Counted from the first letter of the stretch, positions 15,532 to 25,611 are shown. The stretch is 64,000 nucleotides of DNA from Flavobacterium johnsoniae (GCF_030388325.1 NZ_CP103794.1:3596001-3660000), one strand, 5' to 3'. Numbers and translations are program-made. Notes: a model not told the origin generated them from the sequence alone.

Positions 15532-17547
15532 ATGTCACAACCAACAGCCCTAGGTTATCCTCATGCAGGAGCCGGAACAGTAGAAATTCTTTTAGAGAAA
15601 GAAGATGGAGCAGATTATGCAGTGCTTTTCTCGCCAGATCCTAACAATATATTATTGAGAGATGCCGGTCTGCCAATGCAGTTTTATTATTATCCAAAAG
15701 CGCCTCGTTTGGCAAAACATCCCGACGGAAGATTCAAATTTGCCATGCAGGTTTTTAAATCAGAAGGAGATTCGTCAACCGTAATTGGTGCAGAAGGATT
15801 GGAAGAAGAAGCAGGAGCTTACACTACTTTAACGAGTACAATCGATTTGCCAGAAGCTCTATTGAAGAAAGCAATTGATAAATTAAAACAAAAGCTTCAC
15901 ACCAATTATAATAATCAAAGACAGTCAAAACTTTTTGGATTATTCTCTTATTTAAAAGGCGTTGACAGAGATTTTAATGAGACCAATGTTAGACCGATTC
16001 AATTAACAGAAAACACGATTACAATGCATGTTGTGGGAGAAAAATCACCAAATAATCCGTTTGGAGGCGCAAATCCTTGGACATTTAATATTCAAGGCGA
16101 AGGCGCAGGAACCACATTCGGATTGGGAGATAATGCACTTTCTGTACTTATGGGACGCAACAGTGCTTCTTTAGTCAAAAATGCATTAGAATCTGGATCT
16201 AATAATTTGGTTATTGAAAACAAAATCAAGTACAAAGGCTATATGCCAACTACAACAATTAAAACAACTGTAGATGTAAAAAAAGTACATTCTTATTTTT
16301 CTGCCAAAGCCAATGTTAGCTGGTCGTTTGTAGATGTGAATTGGGAAAGTGAGTACGAAAAAATCTTAACTCAAGGTGGAATTGTCAGCGAAATTATTAC
16401 TGATAATCAGTTTTCTAACGATGAAAGAAAAAAAGTCGAAGAAGCTCTTTTTCAAAAACAAAGAGATTTTGCTTTTCAAATGGTTCAGAAACAGATTTTT
16501 GATGCGCCAGAAAAACAATTTACTCCAGCTTCGACACCTGAAAAACCAGGCGGATTTTTTAGAATTCTTTTCGGAGGCGGAAGTGTAGGAGTGAGCTTAA
16601 AACACGGAACTCAAATTAGAGAAGTAAAATTTACAGATGAAATTAAATTCTCTGCCATTGAGGTTTTAGATTCAAAAATAAGTGGAAATCTTACTCCTTT
16701 GACTCTAAAATCTGGCGCTGAAGCAAAAGCCGATTTGAAAAAATATATTACTGAAATTCAGTTAGATGAAGATTTTTCTAAGGTTCAAGTAATTGCTTCT
16801 TTAAACGGAGGTTTGATCAAATTGGATAAAGACAGCGATATTGTCAATGATAGTCCAGTGAGCCAGGTTTCTATTGAAGTTGGATATCCGGATTCTAAAG
16901 GAAAATTAATCTGGAAAAGTTCTGGTAGAATGATCGCGCCAGAAGGAACTCCGTATGTAAAAAATACAAGCAGATCTGGTAAAGAAATAGACGCTATTTT
17001 CCCAGCAACTTGGAACGATAAATCGAAAGAAAAAAATGCTTTTGTGTTTGATTTCGTAAAAAATAATGGCTCGACAAAAGTTAAAGTTCGCCAGGAAGTA
17101 ATGTACGAAAAAGACAAGAGAATCAAGCTAAAAGATACAACTCGTGAATTTGAATTTGAAGGAACAAAAATCTTCGTTCCGCTTCCGATTCAGAACATGA
17201 TTAATTACACTTTATCTACAGAAGAACTTTATGATTGCGATACATTGGAAGTGACTTTAAAAGTAGATAAAATGTCATCTAAAAAGTTCAAGTTTACCGT
17301 AGATAATTTTGAAGATGCAATTCCGTATAGAGCTTGGTATGAGTTGGATTATACTATTAAACCAACAGAATACAAAGTGAAATATACTTGCAACGGAAAA
17401 ATCGGTAAAAAATCTAAAAAAGTATCTATTTCGACAGATTATATCAAAATAGATTATCAAGAAGGAGATGTTTTGTTTGAAATTCCAACAGGAACTGATG
17501 CTCAAAATGCGGATATTGAGAAAATCAGAGCTCCATTTATGGAATAA
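15532..17547 (+). CDS. unknown 671-aa protein, first gene of the muramidase cluster
   Basis: No family was recognised. The protein has no signal peptide or membrane segment. The first 250 residues include glycine-rich and beta-prone stretches (AGAGTVEILLEKEDGADYAVLFSPDPNN; GLPMQFYYYPKAPR; then FGGANPWTFNIQGEGAGTTFGLG). A helical region (about 290-330) follows, then GGGSVGVSLKHG, and the C-terminal third looks like repeated beta domains rich in charged residues (KVDKMSSKKFKFTV...WYELDYTIKPTEYKVKY). A good terminator hairpin (17567-17589) follows. The mix suggests a structural or substrate-binding protein rather than an enzyme. It is the lead gene of a cluster with a second large unknown protein and a muramidase. 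Confidence 0.85.
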   Translation: MSQPTALGYPHAGAGTVEILLEKEDGADYAVLFSPDPNNILLRDAGLPMQFYYYPKAPRLAKHPDGRFKFAMQVFKSEGDSSTVIGAEGLEEEAGAYTTLTSTIDLPEALLKKAIDKLKQKLHTNYNNQRQSKLFGLFSYLKGVDRDFNETNVRPIQLTENTITMHVVGEKSPNNPFGGANPWTFNIQGEGAGTTFGLGDNALSVLMGRNSASLVKNALESGSNNLVIENKIKYKGYMPTTTIKTTVDVKKVHSYFSAKANVSWSFVDVNWESEYEKILTQGGIVSEIITDNQFSNDERKKVEEALFQKQRDFAFQMVQKQIFDAPEKQFTPASTPEKPGGFFRILFGGGSVGVSLKHGTQIREVKFTDEIKFSAIEVLDSKISGNLTPLTLKSGAEAKADLKKYITEIQLDEDFSKVQVIASLNGGLIKLDKDSDIVNDSPVSQVSIEVGYPDSKGKLIWKSSGRMIAPEGTPYVKNTSRSGKEIDAIFPATWNDKSKEKNAFVFDFVKNNGSTKVKVRQEVMYEKDKRIKLKDTTREFEFEGTKIFVPLPIQNMINYTLSTEELYDCDTLEVTLKVDKMSSKKFKFTVDNFEDAIPYRAWYELDYTIKPTEYKVKYTCNGKIGKKSKKVSISTDYIKIDYQEGDVLFEIPTGTDAQNADIEKIRAPFME

Positions 17548-17566
17548 TTTTTTTGAGTTAGTAAGC

Positions 17567-17589
17567 AAAAGGGACGTCATGTCCCTTTT
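17567..17589 (+). terminator. hairpin after the 671-aa gene
   Basis: Perfect 9-bp stem AAAAGGGAC/GTCCCTTTT with a 5-nt loop, followed by TTG and T-rich sequence. Because the next gene starts 35 bp later in the same direction, it probably reduces rather than abolishes read-through, giving more of the 671-aa protein than of the downstream products. Confidence 0.7.
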
Positions 17590-17624
17590 GTTTCTTCAAA
17601 TCCTAATTATTAAACCAGAACGTT

Positions 17625-19775
17625 ATGCCAGATTTAAATACATTTAAGCTCGAAGGAACAAAACTGGTTCCTATAAACAGATTCAATCTTGAGCCTGCTA
17701 AACCAAGTACAGCATTTACAGCGGTGACAATGAATAAAGTAAATGATTTCAAAGTTATTGAGCATCCAATTATTCATTCTATAGATATAAAACCTATTTT
17801 GGTTTTTCCTCTTGTTGAAAATTATTTTCCTCTTATTGAAGGAGATAAAGCTATTAATGAAAATGATTACTTTAAGGATTATTTCAAAAACGAAATTACA
17901 TTGTTTTTTCCGCAAGTCGAAATTACACCCAATAACGGAACCGTTTTTTATTATGAAAATATTCCAGATAAATCAGGAAATAAAGGCGGACTTCTTGGAA
18001 AAGTAACTTTAAAATATATTATAAAAGAAAAGCCTTTACAAAGCAATCAAAAAAGTATTTCATTAAACTTAAAAGAAGCTGTTTTAAATCTTAAAGTTAA
18101 TCTTGATTTTATAAAAGTAAACGGAATTGTTAATACCGCAACACAAGAAATTCAGTTTGATTTGATTGATGAAGCGGTAAAAATTGCATTTCTAAATTTA
18201 GTTTCAAACCTAAACGATCTCAAATGCAATATTGATCTTTTCTTCGATTTTAAAGGTTATTCCAAGATAAAAAGAAACTTTCTGTTTGCGAGAGATATTG
18301 CTGTTTTAAGAAGCGACAAAATCATCAAGAAAGATCTGACGGTTACTAAAACCACTTTACAGCCCAAATCAACGCTTATCAATAGTCCGTTAATGGTTAG
18401 AACAGATTTGCAGACAAAAGTGGCACCTAAGACTATTATATCAGGAATTCAGTTAGAAAACAGCATTAAAAGTAATGTTCAAGAAGAATATGTAAAAAGC
18501 ACTTTTCTCTTAAAAATCAATAAAACGTTGAGTTATCCGATTGGCGCAGATCCTACCATAAGTTTGTACAAAACCATTGGAGGCGGATTTGTAAATATTC
18601 CGTTTAATCTAAATGAAGATTTTTCTCAGTTCAAGCAGATTTTTGTGGCGGGTTTCAATTTTAGTAGACTTTCTATTTATAAATCTATGGTTCAGCCAAA
18701 TACCTTTTTGCTGATTCCGAAAGTTTATAGTTTGTCCAAAGATTTAAACACGATGAAGCCTTGTATTTCAACAATTTTTCATGCTTATGAAGAAGGCGCT
18801 GGAACTGCACAAGAGATTTCGAGAATAAGTTTTCAGTTTGCAATTGGTCCTAATCTTTCAGAATTTGATCTCGCAAAACTAAAAATTGCGCTTTTGCAGA
18901 ATAATTTTCTTGACGGAGATACAACTGATTATTTTGATAAAGTACAGTTTTTGTTTCCAAATGACATCGGTGCAGAGTATGACGTAAGCGGGAATTATTT
19001 TTTACAGCAATCTGAAATTTCTACAGACGGAAAACACTTTCTTTTTGATCTTTCTACAGAAAATCTGTCCGAAGCCAGCATCATGATTAATGCCTTAAAT
19101 AATACAATTTCGCAATATGCAAACATTAATTTTCAGCATAAAGAAATTAAAGATTCTAGTATAATCGAGTTGAATATTGAAAAAACAATTGGCGAAATTA
19201 TAGAAGCGGTAATTGATAATGCGGCAAAGAAAATCCAGATTGAAAATCAATCTATTTCAAATTGCAAACTTAATTCGGTTTTATTGGTCAACAATCAAAA
19301 TTCGACTTACATAAATAGTGCTTTTTTTAAAACTTATCCGCAACTAATTAGTAACGATATTAAACTTCTGGATTATTTAGCTTTAAATCCGAACGTTTCT
19401 GGCGAATTGAAAAATGTGTTTTTTGATTTTGAAAATATAGAAAATATAAGTTCAGAATTTACTCAGATTGTTTCGCAATCAACATCTTACAATAGATATA
19501 TTCAAGTTCAGATTAAAAGTCAAAACGCAACGACAAATAAAATTACAATCGAATTAATCGTCCAGGAAACGGGAAGTAAGTTTACGATTGAACGTTTGAA
19601 ATCTGAATTTTCTACTCCAATCTTATTCAATTTTATTATTAAAAACACAATTGTAAATAATACTTTGATTTCTTATAAAGTCAATTATTTCGATAAAAAT
19701 GATAATCTGACTGGCACTAAAAACGATGTTTTTGATTTCTCAAAAGCATCAATAATAATCATAAATAAAAAATAA
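17625..19775 (+). CDS. unknown 716-aa protein of the muramidase cluster
   Basis: No family was recognised. The 716-aa protein has no signal peptide, no membrane segment and no catalytic motif; it is rich in Ile, Asn, Lys and Phe and looks beta-strand dominated throughout (for example NGTVFYYENIPDKSGNKGG, KTIGGGFVNIPFNLNEDFS, YNRYIQVQIKSQNATTNKI). Its last codon overlaps the muramidase start (TAATG at 19773-19777), so the two are translationally coupled. Size and composition fit a structural, spike-like or adhesive component. Base composition is like the host chromosome, so recent transfer is not indicated. Confidence 0.85.
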   Translation: MPDLNTFKLEGTKLVPINRFNLEPAKPSTAFTAVTMNKVNDFKVIEHPIIHSIDIKPILVFPLVENYFPLIEGDKAINENDYFKDYFKNEITLFFPQVEITPNNGTVFYYENIPDKSGNKGGLLGKVTLKYIIKEKPLQSNQKSISLNLKEAVLNLKVNLDFIKVNGIVNTATQEIQFDLIDEAVKIAFLNLVSNLNDLKCNIDLFFDFKGYSKIKRNFLFARDIAVLRSDKIIKKDLTVTKTTLQPKSTLINSPLMVRTDLQTKVAPKTIISGIQLENSIKSNVQEEYVKSTFLLKINKTLSYPIGADPTISLYKTIGGGFVNIPFNLNEDFSQFKQIFVAGFNFSRLSIYKSMVQPNTFLLIPKVYSLSKDLNTMKPCISTIFHAYEEGAGTAQEISRISFQFAIGPNLSEFDLAKLKIALLQNNFLDGDTTDYFDKVQFLFPNDIGAEYDVSGNYFLQQSEISTDGKHFLFDLSTENLSEASIMINALNNTISQYANINFQHKEIKDSSIIELNIEKTIGEIIEAVIDNAAKKIQIENQSISNCKLNSVLLVNNQNSTYINSAFFKTYPQLISNDIKLLDYLALNPNVSGELKNVFFDFENIENISSEFTQIVSQSTSYNRYIQVQIKSQNATTNKITIELIVQETGSKFTIERLKSEFSTPILFNFIIKNTIVNNTLISYKVNYFDKNDNLTGTKNDVFDFSKASIIIINKK

Positions 19776-20599
19776 TGAAAACAATAAAAGCAGGAGCAAA
19801 GTCTCCAGAAGTTTATTATTTAAATGAACTTTTGGCTAAATTAAAATACAATGTAATTGTTTCAGATTATTTTGGAACAGCAACTGATAAATCGGTAAAA
19901 GATTTTCAATTAAAGAATAATCTTGTTGTTGATGGTGTTGTTGGATTAAAAACCTGGTCGACACTTTTAGAAAAAAGTAAAAACGGTTTTTTTTCCAATA
20001 GCAAGTTGCTTTCTGAACAAGATTTAATGGATTTTTCTAAGCAGTTTAATTTAGAATTAGCTGTTGTAAAAGCTGTAAACGAAGTAGAAAGTAACGGAAA
20101 AGGGTTTTTAATTGATGGGAGACCGAAGATTTTGTTTGAAGGACATATTTTCTGGCGCGAACTTGAAAAGCGAAATATCAATCCGAATTCATACATCAAT
20201 TCGAACACGCAAGATATTCTGTTCGAAAAATATACTAAGAAATATTATGTCGGCGGAACGGCAGAATATACTCGCTTAGAAAAGGCGAGAAACTTAGCTC
20301 AAGACAAAAGATTCATTGATGCAGCAAATAGTTCAGCTTCATGGGGATTGTTTCAAATTATGGGATTTAATGCAACTTCAATCGGCTATAAAAGCATCGA
20401 CGAATTTGTAGAAAAAATGAATCAAAACGAAGGAGAACATTTAAAAGCATTTGGATTATTTCTTGAAAAAAACAACTTAATTGGAATTTTAAGAAATAAA
20501 AACTGGGCATCTTTCGCCTTAAAATACAACGGTCCAGCCTACAAAACCAATAAATACGATGAGAAGCTTATGAGAGCGTATCAGAAATACTCGAGATAA
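19775..20599 (+). CDS. peptidoglycan-binding N-acetylmuramidase (DUF3380-type)
   Basis: The 274-aa product has an N-terminal PG_binding_1 domain (residues 5-65; VKDFQLKNNLVVDGVVGLKTW) and a C-terminal N-acetylmuramidase domain (about 85-270) with the likely catalytic E105 in AVNEVESNGKGF, then GRPKILFEGHIFWREL, SSASWGLFQIMGFN and WASFALKYNGP. It should cut the glycan backbone of peptidoglycan. It lacks a signal peptide, as phage endolysins and some injection-system lysozymes do, so it needs lysis or a dedicated route to reach the wall. Translation is coupled to the 716-aa gene. The combination points to a released or injected particle rather than to routine wall turnover. Confidence 0.92.
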   Translation: MKTIKAGAKSPEVYYLNELLAKLKYNVIVSDYFGTATDKSVKDFQLKNNLVVDGVVGLKTWSTLLEKSKNGFFSNSKLLSEQDLMDFSKQFNLELAVVKAVNEVESNGKGFLIDGRPKILFEGHIFWRELEKRNINPNSYINSNTQDILFEKYTKKYYVGGTAEYTRLEKARNLAQDKRFIDAANSSASWGLFQIMGFNATSIGYKSIDEFVEKMNQNEGEHLKAFGLFLEKNNLIGILRNKNWASFALKYNGPAYKTNKYDEKLMRAYQKYSR

Positions 20600-20642
20600 T
20601 TAACAATTATCAATTATCAATTAACCATTAACAATTAAAAAA

Positions 20643-21017
20643 ATGAGTTATTTAGTAAATCAAATGATCAATTCTTTGTCTAACAAAGTTTTGAAATTGG
20701 AAAAAGCCAAAAGCGATAGAGATTATTCTGGTGGCGGTTGGTATGAAGAAGAAAAATATCAAATCTATTTATATCCAGATTTTAGTGCGGTTTATATCAG
20801 AGAATCGTTTAGAAGCGTTTCTGGCGGCGGACTTTATCTTCCGAATCAATCGTCTACAAAAGAATATGGAAAATGGAATATCTGCGAAGAAAACGGAAAG
20901 GTGTTTTTAGAAATGATTTTCGATGATAATTCTAGAGCCAAATTAGAAACCGAAAATTTAGGAACTGGAATTCAAAAACTAGGCGATCATATTTGGAATA
21001 GGTATTTGATTAGTTGA
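20643..21017 (+). CDS. unknown 124-aa protein of the muramidase cluster
   Basis: No family recognised. The protein starts with a short helix (residues 1-25, MSYLVNQMINSLSNKVLKLEKAK) and continues as a beta-rich domain: GGGWYEEEKYQIYLYPDFSAVYIRES, SVSGGGLYLPNQ, YGKWNICEENGKVFLEMIFDD. There is no signal peptide. It follows the muramidase by 43 bp on the same strand and ends before a strong terminator, so it is probably the last gene of the cluster. It could be an immunity protein for the muramidase or a small structural part; neither is shown. Confidence 0.75.
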   Translation: MSYLVNQMINSLSNKVLKLEKAKSDRDYSGGGWYEEEKYQIYLYPDFSAVYIRESFRSVSGGGLYLPNQSSTKEYGKWNICEENGKVFLEMIFDDNSRAKLETENLGTGIQKLGDHIWNRYLIS

Positions 21018-21020
21018 AAA

Positions 21021-21208
21021 TTTGTTTCAAGTTTCAGGTTTCAAGTTTTGCTTTGCATATGTTTTTAACGCAAAGAACGCAAGGTTTTTTCTATATAGGC
21101 TTTTAATTAAAACGTAAAAAAAAGTTCGCAAAGCTTTGTAAAAAAAACTTTGCGAACTTTGCGGTAAAATTATGTTCAAAGTTAGGAAACCTGAAACCTG
21201 AAACAAAA
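21021..21208. terminator. bidirectional terminator and stutter repeats between the unknown cluster and pheT
   Basis: A perfect 13-bp stem, AAAGTTCGCAAAG (21121-21133) with CTTTGCGAACTTT (21148-21160), lies in the convergent gap. It is framed by an outer imperfect inverted repeat of stuttered words: GTTTCAAGTTTCAGGTTTCAAG near 21024-21045 and CCTGAAACCTGAAAC near 21190-21204. It should end transcription from both sides. Confidence 0.75.
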
Positions 21209-21212
21209 AATA

Positions 21213-23633
21213 TTATCTCAATGTAGCTCCAAGCTCAGTTTCGAATGTCTGTTGCAATTTAGACATGATTTTGTCAATTTGAGTATCCGTTAAAGTTTTG
21301 CTATTGTCTTGAATAGTAAAACTTAATGCGTATGATTTTTTTCCTTCTGGCAATTTATCACCTTGATAAACATCAAATAAATTAATGTCTTTCAGAAGTG
21401 ATTTTTCTGTTTGTTTAGCCAAGTTGAAAATACTTTCGTAAGTTGTTTTTTCATCAATTAATAAAGCTAAATCTCTACGAACTTCAGGATATTTAGGAAT
21501 CTCAGTATATTTAATTTTTCCTGTAATGATTTTTAAAACCAAATCCCAGTTAAAATCAGCATAATATACATCTTGTTTAATACCGAAATGCTTTAAAATA
21601 GGCTTTTTAACAACACCCATTTCAACCAAAATATCATTATTATAGTTAATTGCAGTTCCTTCAGAAAAAATATCAGACTGAACTGGCGCATTCGAAATTT
21701 TTTCAATTCCTAAACGAGATAAAATCGCTTTTACATATCCTTTCAATAAAAAGAAATCTGTTGATTTTTGAGCGCTTGTCCAGCTTTCTTTGTTTCTGTT
21801 TCCAGAAATCAATAAAGAAAGATGTTTGTGCTCTTCAAATCCGTTTAAGTATTTGTGATATGTTTTTCCGAATTCAAATAATTTTAAATCCGAATTTTTT
21901 CTATTAATGTTATAAGAAACAGCTTCTAAACCAGAAAATAATAATGACTGGCGTAAAGTTGCTAAATCACTGCTCAACGGATTCAACATCGAAACATTAT
22001 GTTCTTCTTTTAACGAAGTCGATAATTTTGCGTAAGCAGCCGTTGTCAATGAATTCGCCATCATTTCGTGGAAACCTTGAGAATTCAATTGAGAAGCAAT
22101 TGTATTTTGTACTTTATAATCTTCTGTTCTTGGTGAATTTGCTACTGTCGCATTAAATTTCTTAGAGAAATTAATGTTATTGTAACCGTAAACTCTTAGA
22201 ATTTCTTCAATTACGTCAATTTCACGCTGAACATCTACACGATAAGCAGGAATTGTTAGACCTAAACCAGAATCAGAAACACTATTTACTTTAATATCAA
22301 GAGAAACCAAGATTTTTTTGATGGTGTCTTTTGAAATTTCTTGTCCGATAATTTTAGATACATGGCTGAAATTCAATAAAACAGAAAAATCTTCAACTTT
22401 TTTAGGGTAAACTTCTACAACATCAGAAGTGATTTTTCCACCCGCAACTTCTTGAATCAAAAGTGCCGCACGTTTTAAAGCATATTCTGTAATAGTTGGA
22501 TCAATTCCTCTTTCAAATCTAAAAGAAGCATCTGTACTCAATTGATGTCTTTTTGCTGTTTTACGAATGCTAACTGGATCAAAATAAGCACTTTCTAAGA
22601 AAATAGTTGTTGTTCCGTCAGAAACTCCAGATTTTTTTCCGCCAAAAACACCCGCAATACAAAGCGGACCTTTTTCATCACAAATCATTAAATCTTCTTT
22701 ATGAAGGGTTCTTTCAACATCATCAAGAGTAACGAATTTCGTTCCTTCTTCAGCAGTTTTTACAATAATTTTCCCGTTGATTTTTGCTGCGTCAAAAGCG
22801 TGTAAAGGCTGTCCTAATTCGTGTAAAACGTAATTAGTAACGTCAACAATATTATTTTTTGGAGTTAGTCCGATAGCTTTTAAACGGTCTTTTAACCAGT
22901 TTGGAGATTCGTGAACAGAAATTCCAGAAATAGTTACACCGCAATATCTTGGCGCTAAATGAGAATCTTCAACATTTACGTCAATTTTTAACGTACGCAT
23001 GTCAACTCTAAAATTGCTTACAGAAGGCGTAATCAATTCTACATTTACACCACGCTGCAACATTCCAGCTCTTAAATCACGTGCTGTTCCGAAATGACTC
23101 ATTGCATCGGCACGGTTTGGTGTCAATCCGATTTCGAAAACTTCATCATTTGCAATTTGGAAAACTTCAGAAGCAGGAGTTCCAGGAACTAAATCTTCGG
23201 CCAAAACCATAATTCCGTCGTGGCTTGTTCCTAAACCTAATTCGTCTTCAGCACAAATCATTCCGTGACTTTCCTGTCCGCGGATTTTTCCTTTTTTGAT
23301 AGTGAATTCTGCACCATCTTTATCGTATAAAATTGTTCCGATTGTAGCAACTGGTACTTTTTGTCCCGCAGCAACGTTTGCAGCACCGCATACAATTTGT
23401 ATAGGAGCTTCTAAACCAACATTAACTGTAGTAACTTTCAATCTATCGGCATCAGGGTGTTTTTCGCAAGTAAGAACGTGTCCAACAACAACTCCTTCTA
23501 ATCCTCCTTTTATAGATTGGTATTTTTCGACAACTTCAACTTCCAAACCAAGATCTGTAAGTAATTCTGAAGTCTGTTCAGATGTCCAATCTGTTTTAAT
23601 AAATTGTTTTAACCAGTTGTAAGATATTTTCAT
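21213..23633 (-). CDS. pheT: phenylalanine--tRNA ligase beta subunit
   Basis: The 806-aa product is full length for bacterial PheT. Domains in order: tRNA-binding EMAP-like domain (about 40-150, GHVLTCEKHPDADRLKVTTVNVG), B3/B4 editing domain (about 210-385), B5 domain (about 405-470), catalytic-core-like region, and the C-terminal FDX-ACB anticodon-binding domain (about 710-806, YPEVRRDLALLIDE). With PheS it charges tRNA-Phe and edits misacylated Tyr. pheS is not adjacent. A promoter box TATATTTG lies about 30 bp upstream. Nothing is odd in the sequence. Confidence 0.97.
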   Translation of the reverse strand: MKISYNWLKQFIKTDWTSEQTSELLTDLGLEVEVVEKYQSIKGGLEGVVVGHVLTCEKHPDADRLKVTTVNVGLEAPIQIVCGAANVAAGQKVPVATIGTILYDKDGAEFTIKKGKIRGQESHGMICAEDELGLGTSHDGIMVLAEDLVPGTPASEVFQIANDEVFEIGLTPNRADAMSHFGTARDLRAGMLQRGVNVELITPSVSNFRVDMRTLKIDVNVEDSHLAPRYCGVTISGISVHESPNWLKDRLKAIGLTPKNNIVDVTNYVLHELGQPLHAFDAAKINGKIIVKTAEEGTKFVTLDDVERTLHKEDLMICDEKGPLCIAGVFGGKKSGVSDGTTTIFLESAYFDPVSIRKTAKRHQLSTDASFRFERGIDPTITEYALKRAALLIQEVAGGKITSDVVEVYPKKVEDFSVLLNFSHVSKIIGQEISKDTIKKILVSLDIKVNSVSDSGLGLTIPAYRVDVQREIDVIEEILRVYGYNNINFSKKFNATVANSPRTEDYKVQNTIASQLNSQGFHEMMANSLTTAAYAKLSTSLKEEHNVSMLNPLSSDLATLRQSLLFSGLEAVSYNINRKNSDLKLFEFGKTYHKYLNGFEEHKHLSLLISGNRNKESWTSAQKSTDFFLLKGYVKAILSRLGIEKISNAPVQSDIFSEGTAINYNNDILVEMGVVKKPILKHFGIKQDVYYADFNWDLVLKIITGKIKYTEIPKYPEVRRDLALLIDEKTTYESIFNLAKQTEKSLLKDINLFDVYQGDKLPEGKKSYALSFTIQDNSKTLTDTQIDKIMSKLQQTFETELGATLR

Positions 23634-23662
23634 TGTAACTTTTTTATTCTTGAATAAGGTTA

Positions 23663-23670
23663 CAAATATA
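23663..23670 (-). promoter_or_regulatory. pheT -7 promoter box
   Basis: TATATTTG on the minus strand matches TAnnTTTG, 30 bp before the pheT ATG. No clear TTG was seen at the -33 position, so the call rests on the -7 box and its position. Confidence 0.55.
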
Positions 23671-23906
23671 AGGATTGCGGAGTGGAGTAGGAAAAAAAAT
23701 ATTTGGTTTTTTCTTGGTGTTTTTTCTTGACTATAAAATGCTATTAACTAAGTTTTTGATAATTTATCTATTAAAATTTTATTAATTAAATATTATAATT
23801 AACTAAAAAAATCGAATGTGTAATTTTTGTGCTACAAGATGAACGAAAAGTGCTATTCTGTTTCTTTTTATGAAACTAAATTTGGAGTAAATCAAAAAAG
23901 AAAATT

Positions 23907-25412
23907 ATGAGCACCACAGCAAAAAGACCTGAATTTAAGGCACAATATGATAATTATATTGGTGGAAAATTTGTAGCACCAATTACAGGGGAATACTTTG
24001 ATGTAGTTTCTCCAATTGACGGAAAAGTGTTTACAAAAGCAGCACATTCTGGAAAAGCAGACTTAGAATTAGCTGTTGATACTGCTTATGAAGCATTTAA
24101 AACATGGGGAAAAACTTCTGTAACAGAAAGAAGTATTTTATTAAATAAGATTGCACAAAAAATTGAAGATAATTTAGAATATATCGCAACGGTTGAAACG
24201 ATAGATAATGGAAAACCAATCCGAGAAACACTTGCCGCTGATATTCCGCTGGCAATTGATCACTTTAGATATTTTGCAGGCGTTATTCGCGCAGAAGAAA
24301 GTTCGATTGCAGAATTAGATTCGCAAACTGTTTCTATAGCATTAAGCGAACCTTTGGGAGTTGTAGCGCAAATTATTCCGTGGAATTTTCCAATTTTAAT
24401 GGCGGTTTGGAAAATCGCTCCAGCGCTTGCCGCAGGAAATACAATTGTTTTGAAACCAGCAGAAAGTACACCAATTTCTATTATGGTTTTAATGGAATTA
24501 ATTGGAGATATTCTTCCTCCAGGAGTTCTGAATATTGTAAACGGATTTGGTGCCGAATTAGGTCGTCCGTTAGTAACCAATAAAAAGGTATCGAAAGCAG
24601 CATTTACTGGTTCTACAACAACTGGACGTTTGGTGATGCAATATGCAACAGAAAACATTATTCCTGTTACTTTAGAATTAGGTGGGAAATCTCCAAATAT
24701 TTTCTTCCCATCTGTAGCAGATCACGATGATGATTTCTTTGATAAAGCCGTTGAAGGTGCGGTTTTATTCGCTTTAAATCAAGGTGAAATTTGTACTTGT
24801 CCGTCAAGATTATTAATTCACGAAGATATTTACGATAAGTTTATCAAGAAAGTAATCGAAAGAACTGAGGCAATTGTTGCTGGAAATCCATTAGATAAAT
24901 CGACTATGATTGGCGCTCAGACTTCGATTGTTCAGAAAGAAAAAATCATGTCTTATATTAAACTTGGTAAAGAAGAAGGTGCAGAATTATTGACTGGAGG
25001 TGACGAAAATAAACTTGGTGGAGAATTAGAAGGCGGTTATTACATCAAGCCAACTTTATTTAAAGGACACAACAAAATGAGAATCTTTCAAGAAGAAATT
25101 TTCGGACCTGTTTTGGCGGTTACAACTTTTAAAACTACAGAAGAAGCTATCGAAATTGCAAACGATACGATGTATGGTTTAGGAGCAGGAGTTTGGACGC
25201 GTGATGCACACGAAATTTATCAAGTTCCGAGAGCAATTCAATCTGGTCGTGTTTGGATTAATCAATATCATTCTTATCCAGCTGGCGCGCCGTTTGGAGG
25301 TTACAAACAATCTGGAATTGGTCGTGAAAATCACAAAATGATGTTGAGTCAATATCGTCAAACTAAAAATATGCTGATTTCTTATGACAAAAAGAAATTA
25401 GGATTTTTCTAA
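23907..25412 (+). CDS. NAD-dependent aldehyde dehydrogenase (ExaC/AcoD-like)
   Basis: The 501-aa enzyme shows the ALDH landmarks: [23 protein letters not shown] (156-178), cofactor motif FTGSTTTGR (233-241), general base E257 in LELGGKSPN, catalytic C296 in [12 protein letters not shown], and the GPV and [13 protein letters not shown] motifs near the C-terminus. It oxidises aldehydes such as acetaldehyde to acids using NAD(P)+. It is followed by a DUF779 gene and, convergent, an AraC regulator, a grouping known for alcohol/acetaldehyde-inducible ExaC/AcoD dehydrogenases. The substrate cannot be read from sequence alone. Confidence 0.95.
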   Translation: MSTTAKRPEFKAQYDNYIGGKFVAPITGEYFDVVSPIDGKVFTKAAHSGKADLELAVDTAYEAFKTWGKTSVTERSILLNKIAQKIEDNLEYIATVETIDNGKPIRETLAADIPLAIDHFRYFAGVIRAEESSIAELDSQTVSIALSEPLGVVAQIIPWNFPILMAVWKIAPALAAGNTIVLKPAESTPISIMVLMELIGDILPPGVLNIVNGFGAELGRPLVTNKKVSKAAFTGSTTTGRLVMQYATENIIPVTLELGGKSPNIFFPSVADHDDDFFDKAVEGAVLFALNQGEICTCPSRLLIHEDIYDKFIKKVIERTEAIVAGNPLDKSTMIGAQTSIVQKEKIMSYIKLGKEEGAELLTGGDENKLGGELEGGYYIKPTLFKGHNKMRIFQEEIFGPVLAVTTFKTTEEAIEIANDTMYGLGAGVWTRDAHEIYQVPRAIQSGRVWINQYHSYPAGAPFGGYKQSGIGRENHKMMLSQYRQTKNMLISYDKKKLGFF

Positions 25413-25429
25413 AGACTAACTATCAAAAA

Positions 25430-25513
25430 CCTGGAGATTTCTTCGGAAAAAGTTAGCAAAATGTATGGGGCGTTAAATGAAAATTTAATGACATTAAGCA
25501 AACTAACTCCAGG
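25430..25513 (+). repeat. long stem-loop between the aldehyde dehydrogenase and DUF779 genes
   Basis: CCTGGAG at 25430-25436 pairs with CTCCAGG at 25507-25513, and AGTTAG (within 25452-25460) pairs with the CTAACT just before the right arm, so the two stems stack into one long imperfect hairpin. There is no T-tract. Set between two co-directional genes of one module, it may stabilise the upstream message or tune the DUF779 level. Confidence 0.5.
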
Positions 25514-25611
25514 CAATTTTGATTGAAAATAAAACATAAATAGTTGGTTATGTTCAAAGCAGTAAATTTCTTTATAGGATTTGCTGCTTTTTAAATTTTA
25601 ATTGAAAAACA

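Noticed and set aside
15532-21017. contractile injection system or prophage
   Set aside because: No sheath, tube, baseplate, AAA ATPase, capsid, portal or terminase gene is recognisable; only the muramidase fits, so a named class cannot be assigned.
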